A stretch of DNA of 64,000 nucleotides from Spirochaetales bacterium (lineage in GTDB: Bacteria; Spirochaetota; Spirochaetia; CADAEX01): assembly GCA_024233785.1 (NCBI GenBank), contig JACKPD010000009.1, positions 1 through 64,000 on the forward strand. Direction: 5' to 3'. The translations under genes were made by a program, and so were the position numbers. Below are positions 43,448 to 52,966 of the stretch, one piece after another; within the stretch, counting starts at the first letter, position 1; the number at the start of each line of letters is the position of its first letter. Below the pieces are notes generated by a model, which did no database searches, was not told where the DNA came from, and worked only from the letters and a program-made list of their open reading frames with translations.

Positions 43448-44371
43448 CTACAGTTTGAAAACTGTACCTTCCACTGCAAGGCTGAAATGCATTTTTTTAT
43501 TAATTTCACTGTATTTTTCGTAATAGACTGCGGCAAACCGGTCAAGTTCTTCATCCGTTCTTTCAGGATCATGGTGAGTAAGCACAAGTTCCTTTACTCC
43601 GGCCGCAGATGCTGTTTCAATAATATATTCATAGCTTGAATGTCCCCATCCCAGTTTACCGTTTTTATATTCCGCCTCTGTATACTGCGCATCGTGAATC
43701 AGCAGGTCTGCCCCGCGGTAAAAATCAACAAGTTTCCTGTTTTCCTCCTGCGCGGCGGCTTCCCCTTCCTCCGCGGCAAGCTCGTCATAATCCGGATCAT
43801 CAGGGCTCAGGGAGAAGACATTTCTGTAAGGTTCAGAGTCGGTTGCCAGACAAAAGACCTTATCCCTGTACTCGATTTTATAACCCAGACAAAGGACAGG
43901 GTGGTTGAGGTATTTTGTTGTAATTTTGACTTCATCATCAAGATAAAAAACAGTTTCCTTTAGAGGGAAATATTCTATTTTTGCGGAAAGTTCATTTTTT
44001 ATTACAGGAAAATACCTGTACTGGAACTGGCTCCCGATTATTTCGTCAATCCCCCCCTCTTCATATGTTACAGGGCCGTAAATCTTCATTTTTGTAGTTG
44101 GAATATAGACTGGAGTAAAAAAAGGAAATCCCATTATGTGGTCCCAGTGGGTATGGGTTATAAGCATATTTATATCAATATTTCCTGCAGGAAGATATTT
44201 TTTTACGAGATGATTGCCGAGAAGCCTTATGCCAGAACCGCCGTCAATAATTATCTCTTTTTTATCAGGCCCCAGGTCAATGCTGAGGCAGGTTGTATTG
44301 CCTCCGTACTTTATTGTATCAGCTCCTGGACTGGGAATGGAGCCTCTTACTCCCCATAGTTTAATTTCCAT
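43448..44371 (-). CDS. MBL-fold metallohydrolase (class II phosphodiesterase-like)
   Basis: Intact metallo-beta-lactamase hydrolase, 307 residues, cytoplasmic. WGVRGSIPSPG and YGGNTTCLSID are typical of the RNase Z/class II cyclic-nucleotide phosphodiesterase-like branch. The metal motif THTHWDH is complete, with further ligands in CLATDSEP and LTHHDPERTDEE. A cyclic-nucleotide or phosphonate-type substrate is plausible; the sequence does not decide it. AAGGATTGATAA precedes ATG 44371. It follows the HDOD gene by 14 bases on the same strand and belongs to the LamG-TPR-HDOD-MBL unit. Confidence 0.88.
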   Translation of the reverse strand: MEIKLWGVRGSIPSPGADTIKYGGNTTCLSIDLGPDKKEIIIDGGSGIRLLGNHLVKKYLPAGNIDINMLITHTHWDHIMGFPFFTPVYIPTTKMKIYGPVTYEEGGIDEIIGSQFQYRYFPVIKNELSAKIEYFPLKETVFYLDDEVKITTKYLNHPVLCLGYKIEYRDKVFCLATDSEPYRNVFSLSPDDPDYDELAAEEGEAAAQEENRKLVDFYRGADLLIHDAQYTEAEYKNGKLGWGHSSYEYIIETASAAGVKELVLTHHDPERTDEELDRFAAVYYEKYSEINKKMHFSLAVEGTVFKL

Positions 44372-44385
44372 TTATCAATCCTTTA

Positions 44386-45258
44386 TTATTCCTTAAAATC
44401 AAGAAAAACACGCGCTTTCTCAAGTTCATTCCGTACAGTGTCCTCTATACCGCTGAGAATTTCTTCAGTAATTCCTGTACTGGTAAATATTTCATTGTCA
44501 GGAACATCAACACTGAACCCCTCTGCAAATTTATATCCGATATTATTTGTAAAATATTCTGCTATGGCAATAGTATAAACAATATCCCTGTTTTTATCAT
44601 CAGGCACAGAAAAGGGTTCATGATGATGGGCTATAACATTTTCAAGCTGTTCCCCGAGCGACCACTGCTGGGCAATAAACTGCCCTGCCAGAGCGTGGTC
44701 AAATTTGAAAACCCTTCTTTCCGCCTCAAACATTGTTTCATCTTTCTTACCGCTTTCAGCCATAATAATCTTATACTCATCACCAAAACAGGTGATAATA
44801 GGTATTTTTCCAATATCATGAAGCATCCCGGCAATAAAATATTCTTCAGCAGTATTACGGTCTTTTCCGGTTTCTCTGGCCAGTATCTTCGCAGCGATAC
44901 CGGTACATAGTGAATGCTGCCAGAACCTTGTCGAATTAGGCATACCCGGGCATGTCTTGCCGCTCATAATTCCCATAACAGAGGTGCTTAGTGCAAGATT
45001 TTTAACAGTATTCATTCCAAGCATTATTATTGCCCGTACAAGAGAGGTTACCCTGCCTGAAATGCCATAGTAGGCAGAATTGATCAGCTTCATAACCTTT
45101 CCCATCAGAACAGGATCAAGGCTGATAACCTTATAAAGGTCCATTGGTGAAGTTCTGGGATTGTCGCAGATTTCCTTAACCTTGGTTACTGTAACAGGGA
45201 GACTGGGCATTCCTTTGATGTATTTTTCAATTATGCGGAGCCGTTCATTGTTGTCCAT
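44386..45258 (-). CDS. HDOD-domain signalling protein
   Basis: HDOD protein of 290 residues. The HDOD domain spans nearly the whole chain: LPVTVTKVKEICDNPRTSPM, SLDPVLMGKVMKLINSAYYG, SLVRAIIMLGMNTVKNLALS, and GMLHDIGKIPI with the HD pair retained, then AHHHEPF. It resembles the HDOD proteins that regulate motility and c-di-GMP responses without proven hydrolase activity. I use ATG 45258 (GGAG six bases upstream); a longer in-frame start at 45294 lies deeper in the upstream gene. It overlaps the end of the TPR gene by 14 bases, indicating coupling. Confidence 0.88.
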   Translation of the reverse strand: MDNNERLRIIEKYIKGMPSLPVTVTKVKEICDNPRTSPMDLYKVISLDPVLMGKVMKLINSAYYGISGRVTSLVRAIIMLGMNTVKNLALSTSVMGIMSGKTCPGMPNSTRFWQHSLCTGIAAKILARETGKDRNTAEEYFIAGMLHDIGKIPIITCFGDEYKIIMAESGKKDETMFEAERRVFKFDHALAGQFIAQQWSLGEQLENVIAHHHEPFSVPDDKNRDIVYTIAIAEYFTNNIGYKFAEGFSVDVPDNEIFTSTGITEEILSGIEDTVRNELEKARVFLDFKE

Positions 45259-47914
45259 CTGTATCTCCATCTGTTTCAGCTTCAATTTTTTCAAGCAGAT
45301 GCTGCAGTTTCCGGTTTACAGCCTCTCCGCCGCTTTTTTCCGGAAGGAACCCGGCAAGGTCTTTAATATAGCTGAAAGTATTTTCAATATCATTATTGGT
45401 AAGGATCTGCCCGCCGGTCTCTCTGACTCCGGAGGCGACCCTTGCCGCTATTTTTTCAACTGAGTCATCCTCACTCCCGGAAAGTGTGTTCAACAGCCCT
45501 TTATGTCCCCTGAATCTCAGCTTGAGCGTCTCCACCTTGAGCTTCATTATGCTTTTTGTATATTTATTTTTTCTTGCATCAACCAGAAAATCTGTAAGCC
45601 CTTCAAGGTATTCAAGCAGATTCGAGATATCCGCATTCACATATTCAGGGTCCTTTTTAAGGCCCAGAAAGGAAAGCCCTTCCGGCTCCTCAATCCCCTC
45701 AAATTTTTCAAGAAGCCCGTCAATATTTTCTTCGGGTACATTTTCCTCTTCTTTATTTTTTTCGTCCGGTATCGGCCGGGGAGGCTGCTTACGGCGCTCC
45801 TTGAATGGAGGAGGAGGCCCCTGCTGCTGCTGCGGCGGCGGCTGAAAGTATTGAGGAGGGGGACTGTACATCGGCTGCTGCTGAAAAGCCTGCTGAGGCA
45901 AAGGCGCCGGCTGAAAATCCTGTAAAGGGTATTCCTGCTGCGGCTGCGGCTGACGGCGGCGCTCCACCGGAGGCTGCGGCTGTCTTCTCCGTTCACGCGG
46001 CTGCTGCTGGTAGCCATACTGAGGCGGCATAACAACCGGCGGGGAGGGGATTACAATAGGCATGGGCTGATAAACAGGCTGCTGCATCTGCGGAGCTGAT
46101 TTTTCAATTGTCTCCATTACCTCTTTTCTTATTTTCTTTTCCGTCTCTTCAAAAAAACCCTCCTCATCTTCAGCATCAAAATCCTCTTCCAGGGTTTCAA
46201 GGAGATGAGTTTCCACCTCTTCATTAATTTCAATTACCGGTTCAATCCCTCCGACATCAATAACAGGAACTTCCTCTTCATTCAGCCCGTCTACCGAACC
46301 GACAAGAAAACTCATCGCATCCTGGGGAAGGTTTTTTTCCTGCTCCTGTTTTACATATTCTCTTACAAAATCGTTAAGCCTCTCTTCCATAACTGCGTTG
46401 TTCTGTATTTCATATGATCTGGAATTTTCCTCGAAAGACTCAATTCCCCTGTTAAGTGAATCAATGTCTATTCCTGATTCATTTTCACCCATTTTAGAAA
46501 GGACCCGTCCTGAGTATTCCAGGGCCTTGTCTGTCCTGCCAGTTCTTTTGTATATATCGGAATATTCGGCAATTGTATCCGGGAATTCCCTGTAATCACC
46601 CTTTAAAGAATCAAGAACGGCAAGTGCCTCGTCATATTTTTCCTGTTCCTTAAGAACACGGCTGAGTTCAATTAGCACTTTAAGGTTTCCGGGATTATCA
46701 ATGGAAATCCTGCGAAGTTCATCCTCGGCTTTATCAGGCTCTCCTTTTCTTCTGAAAAACTCCGCTTTTGCAAGTTTTATGGAAAGATTTCCAGGCGAGA
46801 CAGCATCTGCCTTATTGATGTAATTTTCCGCCTTGTCAATTTCGCCCTTTTTAATATGAAATAACGCTTTAAGGGCAAAGGAGGCGGGATTTTCTGTCCG
46901 GGAGCTGATCACAGAGTCAAGCAGTCCTTCCGCCTTGTCAAGTTCTCCCTTATCAATATAGACATGGGATTTGTATATCTTTATTTCGGAATCATCAGGT
47001 TTAATTGTTTCTATTCTGTTCAGCTCTTCGATAGCGCTGTCAAAATCTCCTGTCTCCCTGTAAAGCTCGCTTAAGTTCAGGGAAGCCCGTTTGTATTCCG
47101 GATTGTGGGATATCGCCTCACGGTAATAATTTCTTGCTTTTTTCTCTTCCCCGATTGATTTATAGGCAGTCGCTATATTGTTTTTTACCCTGAAATTAGC
47201 GGGTTCGAGTTCAAGCGCATCATTGAAAACCTTTATGGCTTTCCCCGGCATGCTTGACTTATTGTAGGCAATTCCAAGATTATTGAGGGTATCTACCCAG
47301 AGAGGCTGATTAACAAGAGCGTGCCTGTAATTGAGTATTGCCTCATCGGAATTACCCTTCGCATCAAGGAGCACTCCAAGGTTGTAAAGAAGCCCCGGAT
47401 GATTTTCATCAATCTCAAGCCCTTCCCTTATTATTTTCTCAGCTTCTTCCGGCATATTTTTTTCGATATAAAGAGTACCCAGGTTGTTGTGGCATTGTAC
47501 AAATTCCGGATTTATCTTTATGGCAGCCAGAAAATTTTTCTCTGCCTCATCAAGGTTTCCGGCCTGCTTGTATACATTTCCAAGATTGTAATATATGTCA
47601 GCCCTGTCCCCTGCAAATCCAAGAGCTTTTTTAAGATAATGAATTGCCTGCTCTTTTTTACCAAGCTGTTTGTATATTACCCCGATGTTGCTGAAACAGT
47701 CGGGATTTTCAGGAGCAATCCTGGAAGCCGTAATATAAGCACGCAGGGCCTTTTTTTTCTCATTTTTAAATGAATAAATATTTCCCAGTGTCAGGTAAAG
47801 TATTTCACTGCGCGGATTTTTTTCAATCAATTGCTCTGTAATTTTCTCAGCTTCATTAAAATCCTTCAGCTTTATAAGCATCAGGGCTTTTTCAAACAGC
47901 TCTCCGTTTTTCAC
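45245..47914 (-). CDS. large TPR protein with Pro/Gln-rich linker
   Basis: 889-residue cytoplasmic scaffold. Residues 1-470 are roughly 13-14 consecutive TPR units with the classic pattern (YYNLGNVYKQAGNLDEAEKN, CHNNLGTLYIEKNMPEEAEK). An acidic stretch follows at about 560-605, then about 120 residues very rich in Pro and Gln that contain three ERR(R/K)QP copies (RERRRQPQPP, VERRRQPQPQ, KERRKQPPRP). A helical C-terminal domain closes the protein (about 770-889). GTG 47914 overlaps the stop of the LamG/FN3 gene by four bases (GTGA). Its partners are unknown; the HDOD protein downstream is the best candidate. Confidence 0.8.
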   Translation of the reverse strand: MKNGELFEKALMLIKLKDFNEAEKITEQLIEKNPRSEILYLTLGNIYSFKNEKKKALRAYITASRIAPENPDCFSNIGVIYKQLGKKEQAIHYLKKALGFAGDRADIYYNLGNVYKQAGNLDEAEKNFLAAIKINPEFVQCHNNLGTLYIEKNMPEEAEKIIREGLEIDENHPGLLYNLGVLLDAKGNSDEAILNYRHALVNQPLWVDTLNNLGIAYNKSSMPGKAIKVFNDALELEPANFRVKNNIATAYKSIGEEKKARNYYREAISHNPEYKRASLNLSELYRETGDFDSAIEELNRIETIKPDDSEIKIYKSHVYIDKGELDKAEGLLDSVISSRTENPASFALKALFHIKKGEIDKAENYINKADAVSPGNLSIKLAKAEFFRRKGEPDKAEDELRRISIDNPGNLKVLIELSRVLKEQEKYDEALAVLDSLKGDYREFPDTIAEYSDIYKRTGRTDKALEYSGRVLSKMGENESGIDIDSLNRGIESFEENSRSYEIQNNAVMEERLNDFVREYVKQEQEKNLPQDAMSFLVGSVDGLNEEEVPVIDVGGIEPVIEINEEVETHLLETLEEDFDAEDEEGFFEETEKKIRKEVMETIEKSAPQMQQPVYQPMPIVIPSPPVVMPPQYGYQQQPRERRRQPQPPVERRRQPQPQQEYPLQDFQPAPLPQQAFQQQPMYSPPPQYFQPPPQQQQGPPPPFKERRKQPPRPIPDEKNKEEENVPEENIDGLLEKFEGIEEPEGLSFLGLKKDPEYVNADISNLLEYLEGLTDFLVDARKNKYTKSIMKLKVETLKLRFRGHKGLLNTLSGSEDDSVEKIAARVASGVRETGGQILTNNDIENTFSYIKDLAGFLPEKSGGEAVNRKLQHLLEKIEAETDGDTDGQQ

Positions 47915-49407
47915 CTGATATCCCCGCCTGAAGCAAGAGGCCGTGCGCTTGTCTCGGCAGAAAAACGCCCCCCCTCTTTTATGATGGCTGATCCGAAACT
48001 GGAAGCAGTATTATAATAGGAAACTACAGAAAAATAGTAGATCCTTCCGTTTTCAAGATTACTTATTACAATTTCATTTTCTTTTCCCGCGTCTATGGGA
48101 GATGAGAGTCCGCCGCCTGAAGAGCCGAAATATTTTCCCGGCCTTTCCCCGAAATATACATAATATCCGTCAAGGTCAGGATCTGCAATCTCATTCCATT
48201 TAACCCTTACCTTTCCATTACCGGCTTCCGCCCTTACTGTCTGCGGCGGCGGCGGCGGAGTTTTCTGGTCATATCTTATCTTTATCCAGGAGACGGATGG
48301 AGAAGAATTCATTTCTCCGTCAGAATACAATTCAGCCTTGATTCTTAAAAACCTCCCCCCTTCAGCATTTATAAAACCGGGAGTGAATTTTTTCCATTCA
48401 GGCGAATTTTCTGGAGGTATTTGTTTAAAATCATCAAGAAAGTAATAATACTGTATATCAGTACCGCCGGGCACTAACGCCCGTGCTTCTATATTGAAGA
48501 CAGAAGATTTGCTGTGACCGATATCAAGCGGCCTGGAAATATAAACACCTGAATAGTCCCTGAATCTGGAAAGCCTGTAGTCATCAACCCATGCAAGTTT
48601 CAGCCGTAGTTCATCAATAAGACCGGTAAAGTTATCACCGATAATTATCCGCCCTTTCTCACCCGAATAAAAGGGATAGTATTCTCCGGTCTCCCTTTCA
48701 GCCTTGTTGGCATAAACAGAAGCATCAGGTATTCCGTCTACAAGATATTCCATCAGCCCGGTTAAAGAGCTGTAGCGCAGCAGATGATGCGACCATTTAC
48801 CGGGGACAAGTCTTCTGCTTCCGGAGAGCATCAGTTCAAACTGACTGCTGTCTGCCGGCAGAAAAAAGTTTCTGATATTCCAGATGACTTTTCTGTCCTG
48901 AAAATAACATTTAAAAAACTGGGGAATCAGATTGCCGCCCCTGTTTGTGTAGCTGTCAAAGAAGAAGATTGTCTCACTGTCTGTAAAATTCTGTCCGTAA
49001 ATCCAGAATTCAATGGAAAAATCACCTGAGTATACCTTACCCGGGAAAATAGATCTTGCTTCACGCCTGTCAAGGACAACCGCTTCCCTTTCCCCGTTGA
49101 AAAGCCCGGCGCCTGAGCCGTATTTCTTCCTTCCTGTCGAAATTGAGGCTTTATTTTCTGTAACATTAAAATTCCCTGCCGAATCGGTCAGGGTGCCTTC
49201 ATTAAAATGAACCAGCAGTTCGGTCAGGCTGTCAGGACTGTACTCACCCCCTCTTATTACAAGAGCGTTCTCCCCTGCCTGATTTTTATTGAGTTCAATG
49301 TTTTCAATTCTTTCTGCCTTCCAGTCTTCCCCTCCGAGAAGAAGTTCCCTTTCAACAGGGAAAAGGGAAACAGCCGGCAGTAGAAATAAAAGCAGTATTT
49401 TTTTCAC
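47911..49407 (-). CDS. exported LamG and fibronectin-III domain protein
   Basis: Exported protein of 498 residues. Signal peptide KKILLLFLLPAVSLFP is followed by an N-terminal beta segment, a LamG/concanavalin domain at about 80-275 (SGDFSIEFWIYGQNF, WSHHLLRYSS, GLIDELRL), another beta domain, and a C-terminal FN3 domain at about 390-480 (VRVKWNEIADPDLDGYYVYF). There is no lipobox, barrel or LPxTG, so a periplasmic or secreted glycan-binding role is likely. GTG 49407 gives the expected MKKI start; TTG 49413 is an alternative two codons earlier. It heads the LamG-TPR-HDOD-MBL unit, divergent from uvrC. Confidence 0.8.
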   Translation of the reverse strand: MKKILLLFLLPAVSLFPVERELLLGGEDWKAERIENIELNKNQAGENALVIRGGEYSPDSLTELLVHFNEGTLTDSAGNFNVTENKASISTGRKKYGSGAGLFNGEREAVVLDRREARSIFPGKVYSGDFSIEFWIYGQNFTDSETIFFFDSYTNRGGNLIPQFFKCYFQDRKVIWNIRNFFLPADSSQFELMLSGSRRLVPGKWSHHLLRYSSLTGLMEYLVDGIPDASVYANKAERETGEYYPFYSGEKGRIIIGDNFTGLIDELRLKLAWVDDYRLSRFRDYSGVYISRPLDIGHSKSSVFNIEARALVPGGTDIQYYYFLDDFKQIPPENSPEWKKFTPGFINAEGGRFLRIKAELYSDGEMNSSPSVSWIKIRYDQKTPPPPPQTVRAEAGNGKVRVKWNEIADPDLDGYYVYFGERPGKYFGSSGGGLSSPIDAGKENEIVISNLENGRIYYFSVVSYYNTASSFGSAIIKEGGRFSAETSARPLASGGDIR

Positions 49408-49532
49408 TGGCAAAATTCTCTTTAGTTCTGTAATTTATATAAGGGAGCCTGTAACATCCTGTACAGAAAATTCCCGGGCAATGCCTGAGAGTGCGTTTCC
49501 CTTAATAGACCTTATAAAAATTATCGGAATAA

Positions 49533-51365
49533 ATGGAAAATTTAAAAGCAAATAGAGCTAAACTTGAAGAAACTGTAAAAGAACTGCCAGAAAATCCCGG
49601 TGTATATATGATGAAAAACAGTAAAAATGACATCATATATGTCGGAAAAGCCAAAAATTTAAAATCAAGGGTTAAATCCTACTTTTCAGCATCTGCGGAA
49701 AAAGAGCTTAAGACTTCCCATCTTGTCAAAAAAATACATTCCATAGAGATAATAACAACCGGGACAGAGTATGAAGCTTTGATTCTTGAGAATAATCTTA
49801 TTAAAAAATGGAAACCCAGGTATAACATAAGCCTCAAAGACAATAAAACATTTCCTGTAATAAGGGTCACAAATGAGGATTTTCCAAGGGTATTCAGAAC
49901 CAGAAGAATAATAGAAGACGGGTCTCTCTATTTCGGCCCTTATCCGGACGTAAAAAGCATTGACACATATCTTGAGCTGATAAAAAAAAGATTTAAAATC
50001 AGAAAGTGCAGGGAAATACCGCTTAAAAAAAGGAAATCCCCATGCCTTTATTATCACATAGGACAGTGCAATGCCCCCTGTACAGGAGCTGCTGATAAAA
50101 AAGAGTATAATTCCGAAATTAAAACTATAACAAAAATTCTTACAGGGAAAACCTCGGCACTGATAAAAGAGTTTGAAAAAGAGATGAAAAAAGCATCAAT
50201 CGCGCTTGATTATGAAAAAGCGGCCAGGTTCAGAGACCTTATCACTTCAATAAGAATTATTACTGACGAGCAGAAAGTACAGGATTTCAGCAGCGGGAAA
50301 AAAGATTATATCTCTCTTTTAAGCAGCGGCGAGTACAGTGCCGCAGTTGTGCTTCAGGTAAGGGATGGAAAACTGTCAGGAAAATCAGTATTCACATTTA
50401 CAAGCTATTCAGATTCCACAGAAGACATGACCCGGTTCATCATACAGTATTATACGGATTATTTCAGGGAAACAGAGGCCGCGGCCCTTGTCCCGGAGAG
50501 GATAGTATTGAACATACTTCCGGAAACTGATCTTGTTGAAAGGTTTTTTCTCGAAAAAATATCAGCTCCTTTCAATCCGGCACTTCCCTCTGATGACAGG
50601 GAAGCTTCAATAATGAAAATGGCTGAAGAGAACTGCAGACTTGAACTTATGAACAGGGAAAAACAGGCTTCAACAGCAGAAGCTCTTAAGGAACTTAAAA
50701 ACAGACTATCTCTTGACAGGGTTCCGGTACGGATTGAAGGGTTTGACATTGCCCACCTTGCTGGAAAACATACTGCTGCATCAATGGTCTCGTTCCACAA
50801 CGGTAAGCCTGACAAGGCAGAATACAGAATATTCAGTATTAAAAGCCTTCCCGAATTCGGAATTGATGATTATGCTTCCATCAGGGAAGCGGTCGCAAGG
50901 CGCTATACCAGGCTGAAAAACGAATCTCTTCCACTTCCCGACCTTGTCCTTATAGACGGGGGAAAAGGCCAGCTGAACGCTGCTCTTGGAATATTTGAAG
51001 CCCTGGGGATAAATAATATTAATGTCGCATCCCTTGCAAAACAGGAAGAACTGTTATTTGTCCCGGGAATGGATAAAGCCGTAAAACTTGAGGAAGGCTC
51101 TCCTGCCCTGAGAATAGTACAGCATGTAAGGGACGAGGCACACCGTTTCGCAACAACTTTCAATAAAAACAAGAGAAGAAAAGAGGTTTCATTCTCGCTG
51201 CTTGAAGAAATTCCAGGGATAGGCGCGGAAAGGAGCAAAAAGCTTATCAGCGAGTTCGGCAGTGTTGAAAATATAAGAAATGCAGATATCTACTCAATAT
51301 CCCGCAGGGCAGGTATCCCCCTTAAAGCAGCCGAGGCGGTAATAGAATACCTTAAGGGAATCTGA
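49533..51365 (+). CDS. uvrC: excinuclease ABC subunit C
   Basis: Makes both incisions of nucleotide-excision repair. Domains in order: GIY-YIG nuclease (18-95; NPGVYMMKNSKNDIIYVGKA), cysteine segment CLYYHIGQCNAPC, UVR motif (around 205-240; LDYEKAARFRDLI), the RNase H-like C-nuclease (GFDIAHLAGKHTAASMVSF, VLIDGGKGQLNAAL), and tandem helix-hairpin-helix (EIPGIGAERSKKLISEFGS). 610 residues is full length. A short CGGAATAA precedes ATG 49533. It overlaps convergent holA by 14 bases, and the SOS repressor lexA is two genes beyond. Confidence 0.97.
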   Translation: MENLKANRAKLEETVKELPENPGVYMMKNSKNDIIYVGKAKNLKSRVKSYFSASAEKELKTSHLVKKIHSIEIITTGTEYEALILENNLIKKWKPRYNISLKDNKTFPVIRVTNEDFPRVFRTRRIIEDGSLYFGPYPDVKSIDTYLELIKKRFKIRKCREIPLKKRKSPCLYYHIGQCNAPCTGAADKKEYNSEIKTITKILTGKTSALIKEFEKEMKKASIALDYEKAARFRDLITSIRIITDEQKVQDFSSGKKDYISLLSSGEYSAAVVLQVRDGKLSGKSVFTFTSYSDSTEDMTRFIIQYYTDYFRETEAAALVPERIVLNILPETDLVERFFLEKISAPFNPALPSDDREASIMKMAEENCRLELMNREKQASTAEALKELKNRLSLDRVPVRIEGFDIAHLAGKHTAASMVSFHNGKPDKAEYRIFSIKSLPEFGIDDYASIREAVARRYTRLKNESLPLPDLVLIDGGKGQLNAALGIFEALGINNINVASLAKQEELLFVPGMDKAVKLEEGSPALRIVQHVRDEAHRFATTFNKNKRRKEVSFSLLEEIPGIGAERSKKLISEFGSVENIRNADIYSISRRAGIPLKAAEAVIEYLKGI

Positions 51366-52371
51366 AATGAGAAGTATGAGAGCTTTTCGCGTCGATATTT
51401 CTTCCCTTGCAGATAATAACTGAATAGAGAAAAACAGGAAACATAACGTGCTGTATCTCGACTCTGGTTGATCGGAATAAAAAATCATAATACGATATAA
51501 GCACTATAATATTCTCAAGATCAGAGACAGAATAATTGGAAGATGCATCAGAATAAACAGCCTGCCTTTTTTTACCTCTTATATTCATCATTAGACATGC
51601 ATCAGAGAATGATTTCTTCTTATCAAGCAGTTTTAAAAAATTATAGAGATTTCTGAACTGCCATAATAGCCCGCCCAGGATCCTCACAGGGCTGCCGTCA
51701 GATGAAAGGATTACAGTCTGCGATGCCTCAACAGATTTTTTAAAATCCCCTGATGCAATATAGTCGAAAAGGGTAAATACATTTTCCTCTTTCCTGTTAT
51801 GAAAAAAATCAGCAATTCTCTCTTCAGTAATTACTTCATCAGCATTAAAATATATGGCCAGGTTGGAGCATTCCTTTTTCAGCGTTTCACTGTCTCCCTC
51901 AAGCATATCAATCAGAAAATCAACTGCGCTGTTTTCAATCGTAAGCTTTTCCTTATGGAAAAACTGGATTACCCACCCCTTTTTTTTGCTGTCAAACATC
52001 TCCCAGAATGTTTTCCTGCATGATGATGGAATATTTTTTTCAATTAAGGGATCAGCTTTCATTTCCTCTGTCTGCAGAATCAGAAAAGCATCTTCTGAAG
52101 GTTTTTTCAGATAATCAGCTATAAGGGATGCGTCTTTTTTTTTGAGGTCGTGGCAGTTTTTGATAAGAACAATCTTTGCAGGAGCAAACAGCGATATATT
52201 TCTGAGCAGCGCAATAATATCAGATGCATCCTTATCATAGGGGTAGAAGCTGTATTCATCCGGGGGAGCGCCGTAAATTGCCGTGATATTGTTCTTTATT
52301 GATGCGGCAAAATCGTTTTTCTCTCCGGTTTCAGGTCCGAGAAGAAGCCAGGCAGGTGCAGGGTTAGTCAT
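51352..52371 (-). CDS. holA: DNA polymerase III delta subunit
   Basis: Clamp-loader subunit that opens the beta clamp. 339 residues with the expected N-terminal P-loop-like fold (WLLLGPETGEKNDFAASI), central KIVLIKNCHDLKKK, the LEGDSETLKKECSNLAIYF helix, the NVFTLFDYIASGDFKKSVE segment and a C-terminal collar domain. Sequence is divergent, as is usual for HolA. GGTGAG precedes ATG 52371, which lies inside the last codons of lexA (eight-base overlap). The 3' end overlaps uvrC. Confidence 0.88.
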   Translation of the reverse strand: MTNPAPAWLLLGPETGEKNDFAASIKNNITAIYGAPPDEYSFYPYDKDASDIIALLRNISLFAPAKIVLIKNCHDLKKKDASLIADYLKKPSEDAFLILQTEEMKADPLIEKNIPSSCRKTFWEMFDSKKKGWVIQFFHKEKLTIENSAVDFLIDMLEGDSETLKKECSNLAIYFNADEVITEERIADFFHNRKEENVFTLFDYIASGDFKKSVEASQTVILSSDGSPVRILGGLLWQFRNLYNFLKLLDKKKSFSDACLMMNIRGKKRQAVYSDASSNYSVSDLENIIVLISYYDFLFRSTRVEIQHVMFPVFLYSVIICKGRNIDAKSSHTSHFRFP

Positions 52372-52966
52372 AATTTCTCACCAGGCAAACAAGTTTTCCA
52401 AGTATCCTGACATTCTGTGTATAAATAGGCGGGTATACAGGGTTCTCCGCCTTGAGTTTTATCCTGTTTGTTTCCCTGTAAAACCGTTTAAGGGTAACTG
52501 CTTCATCATTCAGAAGGGCGACAACAATGTTCCCGTTCTCCGCTGTCACCTGATGCACGATCAGAGCTGTATCTCCCTCAAGGATTCCCGCATCCTTCAT
52601 ACTGTCCCCTTTTACTTTAAGGGCGAAATGCTGCCCTTTTTTGAGATACCGGACAGGGACAGGGATATAGCCGTCAAGATTTTCCTCGGAAAGGAGCGGG
52701 ACTCCTGCCGCGACATTACCCAGAAGAGGGACATTTATTACTTCATCAACATCAAAATTCTCCGCAACTTCTATGGCACGCGAACGGCGGAGATTGCATT
52801 TTATACTTTCTTTTTTTTCAAGCGCTTTAAGGTGGTCGTATGCCCCTTTAACAGAAATACTGAAGAATTCAGCTATTTCCCTGATTGTCGGCGGATAAGA
52901 ATTTTTATTCCTGTAATCTTTGATAAAATCAAGTACTTCTGCCTGCCTCTTTGTAAGAGTTTTCAT
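52364..52966 (-). CDS. lexA: SOS transcriptional repressor LexA
   Basis: Repressor of DNA-damage genes, inactivated by RecA-stimulated self-cleavage. Winged-helix at 1-65 (LTKRQAEVLDFIKDYRNKNS, TIREIAEFFSISVKGAYDHL). The cleavage site Ala87-Gly88 (NVAAGVP), nucleophile Ser122 (KVKGDSM) and Lys160 (EAVTLKR) are intact. 200 residues is normal. Its ATG overlaps the ntrC stop by four bases (ATGA), and its stop overlaps holA, so LexA is made from a multi-gene mRNA and not from its own promoter immediately upstream. I found no convincing LexA box by eye. Confidence 0.96.
   Translation of the reverse strand: MKTLTKRQAEVLDFIKDYRNKNSYPPTIREIAEFFSISVKGAYDHLKALEKKESIKCNLRRSRAIEVAENFDVDEVINVPLLGNVAAGVPLLSEENLDGYIPVPVRYLKKGQHFALKVKGDSMKDAGILEGDTALIVHQVTAENGNIVVALLNDEAVTLKRFYRETNRIKLKAENPVYPPIYTQNVRILGKLVCLVRNYD

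Noticed and set aside
45780..46080. CAG/CTG-rich DNA resembling a microsatellite
   Set aside because: The units are irregular and in frame; they encode the Pro/Gln linker of the TPR protein.
49450..49490. CTGTAACATCCTGTACAG as an SOS box near uvrC
   Set aside because: The CTG and CAG are 12 bases apart instead of the 10 of the E. coli-type box, and the flanks do not match; no other LexA box was convincing.
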